Translations under genes and position numbers: made by a program
The notes under the pieces: model-generated
Databases searched by the model: none
Told to the model about the DNA's origin: nothing
The model's input: the letters and a program-made list of their open reading frames with translations, nothing else
Origin: Flavobacterium zhairuonense
GTDB taxonomy: Bacteria; Bacteroidota; Bacteroidia; Flavobacteriales; Flavobacteriaceae
Assembly (NCBI RefSeq): GCF_004352915.1
Contig: NZ_SJSY01000068.1
Coordinates: forward strand, 124,001 to 188,000
DNA: 64,000 nt
Direction: 5' to 3'
Shown here: positions 35,467 to 44,762 of the stretch, piece by piece
Numbering within the stretch: position 1 is the stretch's first letter
How the letters are laid out: each line of letters begins with the position of its first letter

Positions 35467-36663
35467 TTATCTTTTATTGTAAACTAAAAGCGCTTCTTTT
35501 AAAATATTTACTGCTGTAATCAAGTCTTTTTTGTTTAAAACATAAGCAATTCTTACTTGATTTAATCCCATTCCTGGAGTAGAATAGAATCCTTTTGCAG
35601 GAGCAACCATAACAGTTTCTCCATTTAAATCATAACTTTCTAAAAGCCATTGTGCAAAATCATCTGAATCAGCGATTGGCAATTGGGCAATGCAATAAAA
35701 TGCACCTTTTGGTTTGGTAACAATTACACCTTCAATTTTGTTCAATTCAGCAATTAAAGTGTCACGGCGCTCTTTGTATTCGCCAATTACTTCATCAAAA
35801 TAACTTTGAGGCGTGTCGATTGCCGCTTCGCATGCAATTTGTTCAATAGTTGGTGGACTCAAACGAGCTTGTGCAAATTTCATTACAGTTGCTAAAACAT
35901 CTTTGTTTTTGGTAACCAAACAGCCAATTCTAGCACCGCACATGCTGTATCGTTTTGAAACAGAATCGACCATAATTACGTTTTGTTGTACATCTTCTAA
36001 ATTCATTACAGAAAAATGTACATCAACTCCATCATATAAAAATTCGCGATAAACTTCATCTGCAATCAAATACAAATCGTGTTTTTTGATTAAACTCGCT
36101 AATTGTTTGATTTCTGTTTCAGAATATAAATAACCAGTTGGATTGCCTGGATTACAAATTAAAATCGCTTTTGTTCTTGGTGTGATCAGCTTTTCAACTT
36201 CTTCAATACTTGGCAATGCAAATGCAGTTTCAATTGTAGAAACGAGAGGCACAACAGTTGCACTTGTAGAAGAAGCGAATGCATGGTAATTAGCATAAAA
36301 AGGTTCCGGGATGATGATTTCGTCTCCAGGATCCGTAATTGTGGCCAGTGCAAAAAGTAAGGCTTCAGAACCACCAGTTGTAACAATGATGTCTTCTGGG
36401 TTAACGTTTACATTTTGGCGCTGGTAAAAATGAGCTAATTTTTTTCTATAGCTTTCATATCCGGCAGACGGACTATATTCTATAATACTCAAATCAATAT
36501 TTTTTACCGCCTCGATGGCCACTTCCGGTGTCTTGATATCCGGTTGACCAATGTTTAAGTGATACACCTTGTGTCCTTTTTTCTTTGCTAGATCAGCAAA
36601 AGGAGCAAGCTTGCGTATCGGAGATTCGGGCATGTTTCTTCCCTTGTGTGAAATTGTCGGCAT
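35467..36663 (-). CDS. Pyridoxal-phosphate aminotransferase, class I/II (AspC-like)
   Basis: A 398-residue fold-type I PLP enzyme. VYHLNIGQPDIKTPE begins the substrate region. VTTGGSEALLFAL holds the phosphate-binding turn, ICNPGNPTGYLYSE the conserved NPTG, and LIADEVYREF the Asp that contacts the pyridine nitrogen. VDSVSKRYSMCGARIGC carries the Schiff-base Lys. This matches aspartate/aromatic-type aminotransferases, but substrate preference is not evident. The N-terminal MPTISHKGRNMPESPIRKL is usual in Bacteroidota members. It has its own terminator. Nearby genes give no pathway hint. Confidence 0.9.
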   Translation of the reverse strand: MPTISHKGRNMPESPIRKLAPFADLAKKKGHKVYHLNIGQPDIKTPEVAIEAVKNIDLSIIEYSPSAGYESYRKKLAHFYQRQNVNVNPEDIIVTTGGSEALLFALATITDPGDEIIIPEPFYANYHAFASSTSATVVPLVSTIETAFALPSIEEVEKLITPRTKAILICNPGNPTGYLYSETEIKQLASLIKKHDLYLIADEVYREFLYDGVDVHFSVMNLEDVQQNVIMVDSVSKRYSMCGARIGCLVTKNKDVLATVMKFAQARLSPPTIEQIACEAAIDTPQSYFDEVIGEYKERRDTLIAELNKIEGVIVTKPKGAFYCIAQLPIADSDDFAQWLLESYDLNGETVMVAPAKGFYSTPGMGLNQVRIAYVLNKKDLITAVNILKEALLVYNKR

Positions 36664-36786
36664 GAGTATAAATTATTGAAGTGCAAATTTGCATATTTTT
36701 TTCGAATTTAACGTAAACATTATGGGGTGTTATGGAAATGTAACAATTATCAATATTTTTATTAATTTTATATTAAAATATTATCA

Positions 36787-38112
36787 ATGAAAAAATATTT
36801 TATGTTGTTTTTTGGGCTTTTGGTATCTTTCGCTATTCAAGCTCAAGATGATTTTTTGATTCACAGCCACAGTAGTAAGATTACCATTCCGTTTAAAATG
36901 ATAAATAATCTTGTTTTTATTCCGATTAAAGTAAACGGAATAGAGCTGAATTTCTTATTGGATTCTGGCGTAGAAGAAACAATTTTGTTCAGTATGGATG
37001 AGAAGAAAGAAGTCAGTTTTAATAATGTTGTTAAAATAAAACTGAGAGGCCTAGGAAGTGAAGATGAAATCGAAGGACTAAAATCAACGAATAATATTTT
37101 TGAAACACATGGTTTGAAGTCAAATAATCATTTGGTTTATATAATATTAGATCAAAATTTTAATTTGTCGTCTCATATCGGAATTCCGGTTAACGGGATT
37201 ATTGGATATAAATTTTTTAAAAATAATTTAGTCGAAATAAATTATTCGAAGAAAAAAATCTACGTTTATCCAAACACTGATGCTATTAAAGAAAGATTGG
37301 ACAAGAAATTTAAAGCTGTTCCAATTACGATTGAAAGATCGAAACCTTATATTACCACAACTGCAGTAGTGGATAGCGTGCAGATTTCGGCTAAATTATT
37401 AATAGATATTGGTAATAGTGATGCTTTTTGGATATTTGAGAATGACAAAATAAAATTGCCTAAGAAGAATTTCCCTGACTTTTTAGGAAAAGGATTTAGC
37501 GGAGATATTGAAGGGCATCGTGCAAAAATTGCGAAGTTTTCAGTTGACGAATTTGATTTTAAAAATCCGATAGTCGCTTTTCCTGATTCAAGTTCGATTC
37601 GAAATGTAAAAATGGTGCCTGGACGTATTGGTTCAATTGGAGGGGAAGTCCTAAAGCGCTTTACGATTGTTTTGGACTATGCAGATCAGAAGCTGTATCT
37701 GAAAAAAAATAATAAGTTTTCTGAACCTTTTACGTATAATAAAAGTGGTATAACAATACAGCATAATGGTTTGCAATGGGTGCAAGAAACAGTACATATG
37801 GAGACCGTTCAAGTTGCCAACTCAATGTCTGATGTAGGGTATGATGCAAAAAAGGATGATAATTTCAAATATAAATTCTCATTAAAACCAGTATATGAAA
37901 TCGTCAACATCAGAAAAAAATCAGCGGCGGAAAAATGTGGTTTAAGAAAAGGCGATATTATTATCAGTATAAATAACGCACTGCCTTATAAATACTCGTT
38001 ACAACAAATAAATAGCCTTTTGAAATCTGAAGATGATGTTTGGATTGTCCTTGAAGTTGAACGTGATAGTGTAGTTTTGAAATTTAGGTTTAAACTTGAG
38101 GATGAGTTGTAA
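36787..38112 (+). CDS. Exported retropepsin-like aspartyl protease with C-terminal PDZ domain
   Basis: A 441-residue protein with a 20-residue signal peptide (MKKYFMLFFGLLVSFAIQAQ). Two aspartyl-protease-like lobes follow. The first has ELNFLLDSG (Asp-Ser-Gly at 59-61) and GIPVNGIIGYKFF. The second has LLIDIGNSDAFW (Asp near 205) and GGEVLKRFTIVLDY. The C-terminal PDZ domain (about 360-435) includes AAEKCGLRKGDIIISINN. Similar aspartyl-protease/PDZ proteins are common in Bacteroidota and act in the envelope; targets are unknown. It is the gene before the T9SS module, but 148 nt and a promoter separate them. Confidence 0.8.
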   Translation: MKKYFMLFFGLLVSFAIQAQDDFLIHSHSSKITIPFKMINNLVFIPIKVNGIELNFLLDSGVEETILFSMDEKKEVSFNNVVKIKLRGLGSEDEIEGLKSTNNIFETHGLKSNNHLVYIILDQNFNLSSHIGIPVNGIIGYKFFKNNLVEINYSKKKIYVYPNTDAIKERLDKKFKAVPITIERSKPYITTTAVVDSVQISAKLLIDIGNSDAFWIFENDKIKLPKKNFPDFLGKGFSGDIEGHRAKIAKFSVDEFDFKNPIVAFPDSSSIRNVKMVPGRIGSIGGEVLKRFTIVLDYADQKLYLKKNNKFSEPFTYNKSGITIQHNGLQWVQETVHMETVQVANSMSDVGYDAKKDDNFKYKFSLKPVYEIVNIRKKSAAEKCGLRKGDIIISINNALPYKYSLQQINSLLKSEDDVWIVLEVERDSVVLKFRFKLEDEL

Positions 38113-38134
38113 TTGAGATATTTAAGAAAGTTTT

Positions 38135-38166
38135 TTGTGTCATAATAAAGAGATTCACTATTTTTG
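38135..38166 (+). promoter_or_regulatory. Promoter of the T9SS adhesin/PorP/OmpA operon
   Basis: TTG (38135-38137), a 21-nt spacer and TATTTTTG (38159-38166) match the Bacteroidota consensus. The leader to ATG 38261 is about 90 nt. Confidence 0.55.
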
Positions 38167-38260
38167 GAACGCAAGCACACTTTTGTGAAAAAATAATTGT
38201 TAAATTGCTAAACGCATTTAATATTGCTAATCATAACGCTTATTTCCAAAAAACATATTT

Positions 38261-40897
38261 ATGGTCGAAAAATACATTAAATTCTTACGAATCACGTTGT
38301 TTTTTGTTTTTTTATCTCTATTTCCAACTACAATTTATGCGCAGTGTGCGGGTGAAGACGGAACATTAACCGTTTGTGATATTCCAGCTGCTAGTAGTAA
38401 ATCAATTGACTTATTTAATTATTTAACAGGCTCACCGCTTAGTGGCGGAGTTTGGACAGATACTGATGGCTCTGGTGGATTATTAGATCCTGACACTGGA
38501 ATTCTAAATGCACAACTAATACGTACTAGCGGTGTTTTTCGCTATACTTATACTGTTGAGGGAATTGGGCTTTGTCCAGACAATAATGCGGTTGTTACGG
38601 TTACAATTGGAGGATATTCTGGTGTGACCTCTCCAAATGTTTCGGTTTGTAGTGCAGTTGGTGAATTCAATCTTTTTTCTGCTTTTAACGGGCAATTTTT
38701 AGGTCCGCATTCTAATGGGAAATGGCATAATGATACAACAAATCATGATGAAGAAAAGCCTGTTATAAGTGTAAGTGATATGGAAGGAACTTTTCAATAC
38801 ACTTATACAATGCCTGCAAGAGGAACTTGTCCAGCCATGTCATCGACAGCCGTAGTTACGATTTTTAAAGCGCCAAAATCAGGTGATGCAAGGCTTTTAA
38901 GATTATGTGCTAGTGATGGTTTGTCAGCTTATACTGATTACGATTTATTTAACTCGATTTCAGGTCAAGATCCGGGTGGTACATGGAAAGAAAATAGCAA
39001 TACTGGTGAATTAACTTTTGTGGGAGATCATTCTATAAATATTCAGCGTATTTTTAATAATCGAGGCGCTGGGAACTATTATTTTACATATACTGTAAAA
39101 TCTACTAACCCAATTTGTTCAGATGAACAGACCATGATTAGGATAGCATTAGAACAAAAACTTGATTTTACTGGAGCAAAGCTTAAGGTTTCAGTCAATA
39201 ATATTTGCGAAACTGAAATTCCTACTGCTACTTATGTGGCAACTATTACAAAAGGTCCAGCTGCTATACCAAGTGGAGACTATAATGTTTCATTTACTGT
39301 TTCGGGGCCAAATGGAGGGAGCGAAACTTTGCCAGCAAATTTTATTAACGGTATTTTGGTATTTCCATTGAAATCAGATTATTTCCAGCGAGTAGGCAGT
39401 TATACGGTAACTATTACAAGTTTGTACCCCGTGGGTAGCGCGCGTGCTTGCCAAAATATTATGGATAATCTTTCAGAAGTTGTATATATATATCCAATTC
39501 CAGATTTAGCAGGTGCAAAAATAACTCCTGTAATTGCCTGTCAAAACACGGCAGCAGAAGTCAAAATTACTGATGCAGTAAAAATTGTTGACGGGACTTA
39601 CGATATTCTCTATAATGTTTCGGGTGCCAATAATGCATCATCGCAAACGGCAACAGCGATTTTTTCAGGAGGAAATGCAACATTTACTATTCCGGCAATT
39701 TTAAATTCTCAAAGCGGAAATGGTGCAATCAAAATTGTAAAGATTACGCATGCAGTTTCGGGTTGTACAAATTCGGCAAACATTGATGGTGAGATTACCG
39801 TAAATCCGTTACCGAACGTGACAAATCTAAGAATACAAGTACCAACGGTTTGCTTTGGATCGGCTGTAACGGCTTCGGTTTCTGGTTTAGGAACCTTAAC
39901 TGATGTTACGTTGTCTTATTCGCTTTCAAACAGCAATGTTGCGCCGACACAAACAATTGTTTTGTCTCCTGTAAGTGGAAATGCGAGTTTTGTAATTCCT
40001 GCAGCTTTGCTGGCAAATACAGGTGCGACAACAATTAAAATTGAAAACGTAAAAAATAATATTACAGGTTGCGATAGTCCAGTAACTACGGTATCGGCTA
40101 ATTTTTCAATAAACCCAATTCCAGCAGCTCCAGTATCTACAGATCAATCTTTTTGTAAGTCGGAAGGTGCCATTATAGGGAATTTAGCGCCGAGCGGACC
40201 GCAATTTAAATGGTACAATTCGCCAACAATGACAACACCGCTTCCTAATACGTATGTCCTTAAAGATGAAACGTTATATGTGACCGAAACAACTCTGTCT
40301 TGTACCTCTGCAGCGACGACGATTAAAGTGACTTTGAGAGATACTCCCGCTCCGGAATTAAATACAGATGGGCAAAATTTCTGTGGATTAGATGCGCCAA
40401 CTCTTGCTGATTTATCAAATAATACAAATGTGCCTTCCTCTGTAGTTTGGTATGATGCGCCAAAAGGCGGAACTCTTTTGCCAGCAACAACAGCTTTAAT
40501 TGATAAAAGGATATATTACGGATTTGATTTTTCGTCAAGCGAAAACTGTCTTTCTTACGACTATCTTGAGGTGACGGTATCATTAACAGATTGTCCTGAT
40601 GTACCGCCAGATTTCTTTATTCCTGATGGGTTTTCTCCAAATGGGGATGGAGTAAATGATACTTTTGTAATTCCTAATATTGATTTTTTATTTCCGGATT
40701 ATTATCTTCAAATTTTCAACAGATACGGAAACAGAATGTACGAAGGATTTAAAGACAAAGCAGGTTGGGATGGTACAAACTGGCAAACTGGCGGATTTGC
40801 TCATGGAATAGCGCCAAATGGAGTTTATTTTTACACACTCCAGTTTAATAAAGGCAATAAACCGCCGATACAAGGACGTCTTTATTTAAACCGATAA
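38261..40897 (+). CDS. Secreted adhesin-like protein with T9SS type-B (CHU_C) sorting domain
   Basis: An 878-residue protein with an N-terminal signal region ending near TIYAQ, then several Ig-like or PKD-type repeats rich in Thr, Ser, Asn and Gly with paired Cys (for example TLTVCDIPAASS and VTVTIGGYSG). The last ~95 residues, from FFIPDGFSPNGDGVNDTF (about 784) through IFNRYGNRMYEG to PIQGRLYLNR, form the gliding-motility-associated C-terminal domain that directs export by the type IX system and cell-surface retention. The next genes are PorP/SprF and OmpA proteins, the usual partners of type-B substrates such as SprB. No enzymatic domain is visible. Confidence 0.88.
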   Translation: MVEKYIKFLRITLFFVFLSLFPTTIYAQCAGEDGTLTVCDIPAASSKSIDLFNYLTGSPLSGGVWTDTDGSGGLLDPDTGILNAQLIRTSGVFRYTYTVEGIGLCPDNNAVVTVTIGGYSGVTSPNVSVCSAVGEFNLFSAFNGQFLGPHSNGKWHNDTTNHDEEKPVISVSDMEGTFQYTYTMPARGTCPAMSSTAVVTIFKAPKSGDARLLRLCASDGLSAYTDYDLFNSISGQDPGGTWKENSNTGELTFVGDHSINIQRIFNNRGAGNYYFTYTVKSTNPICSDEQTMIRIALEQKLDFTGAKLKVSVNNICETEIPTATYVATITKGPAAIPSGDYNVSFTVSGPNGGSETLPANFINGILVFPLKSDYFQRVGSYTVTITSLYPVGSARACQNIMDNLSEVVYIYPIPDLAGAKITPVIACQNTAAEVKITDAVKIVDGTYDILYNVSGANNASSQTATAIFSGGNATFTIPAILNSQSGNGAIKIVKITHAVSGCTNSANIDGEITVNPLPNVTNLRIQVPTVCFGSAVTASVSGLGTLTDVTLSYSLSNSNVAPTQTIVLSPVSGNASFVIPAALLANTGATTIKIENVKNNITGCDSPVTTVSANFSINPIPAAPVSTDQSFCKSEGAIIGNLAPSGPQFKWYNSPTMTTPLPNTYVLKDETLYVTETTLSCTSAATTIKVTLRDTPAPELNTDGQNFCGLDAPTLADLSNNTNVPSSVVWYDAPKGGTLLPATTALIDKRIYYGFDFSSSENCLSYDYLEVTVSLTDCPDVPPDFFIPDGFSPNGDGVNDTFVIPNIDFLFPDYYLQIFNRYGNRMYEGFKDKAGWDGTNWQTGGFAHGIAPNGVYFYTLQFNKGNKPPIQGRLYLNR

Positions 40898-40927
40898 TTC
40901 CTTTTGCACTATTTTAATATACTTCAA

Positions 40928-41857
40928 ATGAAAAAAATAATACTCTATATAACTTTTCTCTTTTGCTTTACAATTGTTTCAGCACAACAGGATCCCGAAT
41001 ACACGCATTATATGTATAATATGAGTGTCGTAAATCCTGCCTACGCAACTGGAACTCCTTTGATGATGAATTTTGGCGGACTGTACAGGACACAGTGGGT
41101 TGGGGCAGTAGGAGCACCAAAAACTTTTACATTTTTTGGACATACGGCTTTGTCAGAAAAAGTTGAAGTAGGTCTTTCGTTTATTTCTGATGATATTGGC
41201 GATGGCGCAAAAAAAGAAAATAATATTTACGCGGATTTTGCTTATATATTGAATTTAGGAGGGAAAAATAAACTTTCGCTGGGTTTGAAAGCAGGAGTGT
41301 CATCAATGCAGACTAATTTTAACGGATTTAAATTTAGTGATCCCGCAACTGATTTTGCTTTTTCGGAAAATATAAATGCCACAAAACCTAATATTGGTGT
41401 TGGAGCGTATTATTTTAGAGATAATTTATATGTCGGATTTTCTGCTCCTAATTTGATAAAATCGAAATACATCGAAGAAAAATCGGGAGTCAATGCTTTT
41501 GGAGCTGAAGAAATTCACATGTTTTTTACCGGAGGATATGTTTTTCAAATTAATGATAACTTGAAATTAAAACCCGCCTTTATGTCAAGATTTGTAAAAG
41601 CGGCTCCTGTTTCTATTGATTTGACAGCAAATGTTTTGTATAACGAAAAGTTTGAGTTTGGTGCGGCGTATAGGATCGATGATTCGGTAAGTGCTTTGTT
41701 TAATTTTAATGTAACACCATCGCTAAGAGTGGGTTATGCTTACGATTATACACTTTCAAATTTAGGTCAGTTTAATTCGGGGACGCATGAAATAATGCTT
41801 CTTTTTGATTTGGATTTATTAGGAAAAGGATATGATAAATCACCTAGATTCTTTTAA
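40928..41857 (+). CDS. PorP/SprF-family T9SS outer-membrane protein
   Basis: A 309-residue barrel protein counted from ATG 40928 (MKKIILYITFLFCFTIVSAQ, signal peptide); an earlier in-frame ATG at 40904 lacks signal features. QQDPEYTHYMYNMSVVNPAY is the hallmark start of mature PorP/SprF proteins. Later strands include FGGLYRTQWVGAVGAPKTF and SLRVGYAYDYTLSNLGQF. Each member is thought to help secrete or anchor a cognate type-B substrate, here the product of the upstream gene. Its stop lies 1 nt before the next start, so all three genes are probably one operon. Confidence 0.92.
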   Translation: MKKIILYITFLFCFTIVSAQQDPEYTHYMYNMSVVNPAYATGTPLMMNFGGLYRTQWVGAVGAPKTFTFFGHTALSEKVEVGLSFISDDIGDGAKKENNIYADFAYILNLGGKNKLSLGLKAGVSSMQTNFNGFKFSDPATDFAFSENINATKPNIGVGAYYFRDNLYVGFSAPNLIKSKYIEEKSGVNAFGAEEIHMFFTGGYVFQINDNLKLKPAFMSRFVKAAPVSIDLTANVLYNEKFEFGAAYRIDDSVSALFNFNVTPSLRVGYAYDYTLSNLGQFNSGTHEIMLLFDLDLLGKGYDKSPRFF

Positions 41858-41858
41858 A

Positions 41859-44000
41859 ATGAAAAATATGAAAAAACTACTCGTTATTATATTCGTATTT
41901 TCAATACAATTTATAGGCGCCCAAGACAAAGATTTGGCAAGAGCCAAACGATTCTTCGATAAGACATTTTACAGCGAAGCTATTATTTTATACGAAAGAT
42001 TAGCCGAAGAAAAACCTTCGCAAGAAGTGATAAAAAACTTGGCCGATTCGTATTATTTCACAAATAATTTAGTAAAAGCGCAACGTTATTACCGACTTTT
42101 ATTTCAGAATTATAATAAGGATTTGAATCGAGAATATTATTTTAGATATGCGCAGACCTTAAAAGCAACAAATAGTTATGCCGATGCAAATGCATCGCTA
42201 AAGCAATATTATGCGTCATCGACTAACGGAAAAGATTCGATTTATTTTAAAAATGAGTTGAAAGAACTTGAAAATGTTTCGGCAATTGGAAATCGATTTG
42301 AGATAAAAAACCTAGGAATCAATACACCAAATTCTGAATTTGGGGCAGTTCCATACAATGGAAAATTAGTGTTTGCAGCTGTTAAATTAAAACCGGGGTT
42401 ATTTGATAAAAAATTTAAATGGGACAATGAAACTTATTTGAACTTAGTTTCTGTTCCTTTGAGTGAAATAAATGCTGTAGAACCAAACATAGACTATTTT
42501 TCTCAGGAATTAAAAACTGGAATGCATGAATCAAATGCCGTTTTTACGAAAGATGGCAAAACCGTTTATTTTACGCGCAATAATTCAAAGAATAAAACCA
42601 GAAAAACAAACGATCAGAAAGTTTCGAATCTTCAAATTTTCAAGGCAGAATTAATTGATGGGAAATGGAAAAATGTTACGTCGCTTCCGTTCAATAGTTC
42701 AAATTATTCAGTCGAGCATCCTGCTCTTAGCGTTGATGAAAAAGTGTTGTATTTTGCTTCAGATATGCCCGGATCTATTGGTTCTTTTGATATTTATTCT
42801 GTAAACATCAATAAAGGTGCTTTTGATACGCCAAAGAATTTAGGTCCAATTGTTAATACAGATAAAAGAGAACAATTCCCGTTTGTTTCCGCAGACAATA
42901 AGCTTTATTTTTCTTCTGATGGACATTTGGGGTACGGATCATTGGATGTTTTTGTTTCAGAAATCAAAGTAAATGAATATTCAGAACCAGTAAATATAGG
43001 ATTGCCGTTGAATTCCAATTTAGATGATTTTTCTTTTACGATTAACTCAGAAACCAAAGAAGGATATTTTGCATCAAATAGAGATGGCGGAAAAGGAAAG
43101 GATGATATTTACCAATTCAAGGAAACTAAAGATTTGATTGTTGAAGATTGCAAGCAATTTATTGCGGGAACAATTACAGATATTGATACCAATTTACCGC
43201 TTGAAAATGCAACAGTAATGCTTCAAGATTCTTCTAAAAAGACTTTAAATACGATTTCGGTTGCATCCGATGGAAAATTCAGTTTTACGGTTGCTTGTGA
43301 AAGTTCGTATACAATTGTTGCTTTCAAAGAAAAATATACCAACGAATCAAAAACGCTTGAAATTGGAAAAACCAGAAACGCAACAAGCGATGGTTCATTG
43401 GCATTAAGATCTTTAGAGGCAATTAAACTAGAAGAACAACAAATTGCCGAAAAAAGAAGAAAGCAGGAAATTCAGATAGAACAAGAGAAAAAAGAAAAAG
43501 AAGCGCTGGCGATTATTGCACTAAATGAAGCAGCAAAAAAAGCCAAAGCAGATGAGATAAAAGCGGCAGAAATCAAGAAAAAGGAAAAAGAAACTGAGAT
43601 TTTAAAACAAGAAAAAGATGTTGTAAAAGATGATAAGGACCGATTAATTATTAAAACAGATCCTATTTATTTCGATTACAACATGTGGTACATTCGTAAA
43701 GAATCAAAAGTAGTTTTAGGACGAGTGGTTGCTTTAATGAACAAATACCCGGGAATGGTTATAGGAATAGGTTCACATACAGATTCACGGGGGAATGCAA
43801 AATTTAATGAAGAACTTTCTCAAAAAAGGGCAAATTCAACCAGAGAATTTATAATTCAGTCGGGAATTAACGCAAGCAGAGTTTCGGCAAAAGGCTATGG
43901 AGAATCGGTTCCGATTATAAAATGCAAAACAGACGATGCTTGTACAGAAGAAGATCATGAGCTGAACCGAAGATCTGAATTTGTAATCAAGAAATTGTAA
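41859..44000 (+). CDS. OmpA-family protein with TPR and PD40 repeats (T9SS/gliding-associated)
   Basis: A 713-residue protein from ATG 41859 (ATG 41868 is an alternative) with a signal peptide ending FIGAQ. TPR units (about 20-120, RYYRLLFQNYNKDLNREYYF), PD40 beta-propeller repeats (about 220-420, ALSVDEKVLYFASDMPGSIG; FPFVSADNKLYFSSDGHLGY) and a carboxypeptidase-regulatory-like domain (about 435-515) follow. A charged coiled coil (about 525-590) leads to an OmpA domain with GIGSHTDSRGN and LSQKRANSTREFI for peptidoglycan binding. The layout matches the OmpA partner encoded beside sprF-like genes. It would link the outer-membrane complex to peptidoglycan. Confidence 0.9.
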   Translation: MKNMKKLLVIIFVFSIQFIGAQDKDLARAKRFFDKTFYSEAIILYERLAEEKPSQEVIKNLADSYYFTNNLVKAQRYYRLLFQNYNKDLNREYYFRYAQTLKATNSYADANASLKQYYASSTNGKDSIYFKNELKELENVSAIGNRFEIKNLGINTPNSEFGAVPYNGKLVFAAVKLKPGLFDKKFKWDNETYLNLVSVPLSEINAVEPNIDYFSQELKTGMHESNAVFTKDGKTVYFTRNNSKNKTRKTNDQKVSNLQIFKAELIDGKWKNVTSLPFNSSNYSVEHPALSVDEKVLYFASDMPGSIGSFDIYSVNINKGAFDTPKNLGPIVNTDKREQFPFVSADNKLYFSSDGHLGYGSLDVFVSEIKVNEYSEPVNIGLPLNSNLDDFSFTINSETKEGYFASNRDGGKGKDDIYQFKETKDLIVEDCKQFIAGTITDIDTNLPLENATVMLQDSSKKTLNTISVASDGKFSFTVACESSYTIVAFKEKYTNESKTLEIGKTRNATSDGSLALRSLEAIKLEEQQIAEKRRKQEIQIEQEKKEKEALAIIALNEAAKKAKADEIKAAEIKKKEKETEILKQEKDVVKDDKDRLIIKTDPIYFDYNMWYIRKESKVVLGRVVALMNKYPGMVIGIGSHTDSRGNAKFNEELSQKRANSTREFIIQSGINASRVSAKGYGESVPIIKCKTDDACTEEDHELNRRSEFVIKKL

Positions 44001-44026
44001 TAGTATTGTCTTAATAATATTCTGTA

Positions 44027-44048
44027 GAGGCTCACTGCAGTGCGTCTC
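44027..44048. repeat. GAGRC-type palindrome centred on CACTGCAGTG
   Basis: GAGGCTCACTGCAGTGCGTCTC is a near-palindrome with the perfect core CACTGCAGTG. A second small inverted pair, TCATGAG/CTCATGA (about 44051-44072), follows. Both lie in the 150-nt gap after the OmpA gene. Confidence 0.6.
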
Positions 44049-44092
44049 ATTCATGAGTTGATATTGCTCATGAAAAAATAAATTTTTAATCA

Positions 44093-44120
44093 AGAAGCCT
44101 TTTTTTTGGCTTCTTTTTTT
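44093..44120 (+). terminator. Terminator between the OmpA gene and the lipoprotein gene
   Basis: AAGAAGCC (44092-44099) and GGCTTCTT (44108-44115) form a stem around an all-T loop and are followed by a T-run. The alternate run makes the exact loop uncertain. Confidence 0.65.
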
Positions 44121-44151
44121 TTATTTTTATATGAAATTAAAAAATTCAGTT

Positions 44152-44637
44152 ATGAAAAAAATAGTATTGTCTTGTATGCTTTTGTCTTTTGTTGGACTTC
44201 AAAGCTGTAAAAATGAGGAAAAACAAAAAGCTGAAGCGGCAGCTAAAGCCGAAGGTGAAAAAGTTGTGAGTACAGAATGTTATAAAGCAATTTATGAAAA
44301 CGATACTTTGGATCTCAAATTGAATATACTTAAAAACGGAAAAATAAGTGGGGATATGACAATGAAAGTTGAATCTTCGCCACTAAAAAAAGGTGAAATT
44401 GCTGGAGAATTTCACGGTGATACTTTGTTTGTTGATTATACTTTTGTTGATGGAACAAATAACAATGCAAAGTTCAAAAACCCAATGGCATTATTGAAGC
44501 GTGACAAACAGCTTATTTTAGGAAATGGAACAATGCAGACGACAATGGGAGTAACTTATTTGGTTAAAGATAAGCCGATTGATTTTGATCGTGTTAAATA
44601 TAAATTTGAAAGTGCTGAATGCGCTGATAAAAAATAA
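44152..44637 (+). CDS. Small lipoprotein of unknown function
   Basis: A 161-residue protein from ATG 44152; an earlier in-frame ATG at 44131 lacks a signal. MKKIVLSCMLLSFVGLQSC is a lipoprotein signal with the modified Cys at 19. A charged linker (NEEKQKAEAAAKAEGEK) follows, and then a domain of about 120 residues rich in beta strand (LNILKNGKISGDMTMKVES; GEIAGEFHGDTLFVDYTFVD). I do not recognise the family. The mature domain probably faces the periplasm or lies on the cell surface. It is separated from the T9SS operon by a terminator. Confidence 0.7.
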   Translation: MKKIVLSCMLLSFVGLQSCKNEEKQKAEAAAKAEGEKVVSTECYKAIYENDTLDLKLNILKNGKISGDMTMKVESSPLKKGEIAGEFHGDTLFVDYTFVDGTNNNAKFKNPMALLKRDKQLILGNGTMQTTMGVTYLVKDKPIDFDRVKYKFESAECADKK

Positions 44638-44657
44638 AGATGATTTAAAAGATAACG

Positions 44658-44690
44658 ATCTTTGTCAAAGTTTTAAACTTTGACAAAGAT
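44658..44690. repeat. Perfect 33-nt palindrome (16-bp arms)
   Basis: ATCTTTGTCAAAGTTT (44658-44673), one T and AAACTTTGACAAAGAT (44675-44690) form an exact inverted repeat. It lies between the lipoprotein stop and a separate bidirectional terminator, so it is not needed for termination. Each arm also contains the smaller CTTTG-TCA-AAG. Confidence 0.82.
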
Positions 44691-44708
44691 TTGACAATTC
44701 TCAAATAA

Positions 44709-44740
44709 AAAAGCCGTTTCTAATTCAAGAAACGGCTTTT
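44709..44740. terminator. Bidirectional terminator between convergent genes
   Basis: AAAAGCCGTTTCT (44709-44721) pairs with AGAAACGGCTTTT (44728-44740) across a 6-nt loop, serving the lipoprotein gene on the plus strand and the DUF1573 gene on the minus strand. Confidence 0.92.
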
Positions 44741-44762
44741 GTTGTTTTAGATTTAAAAATTC

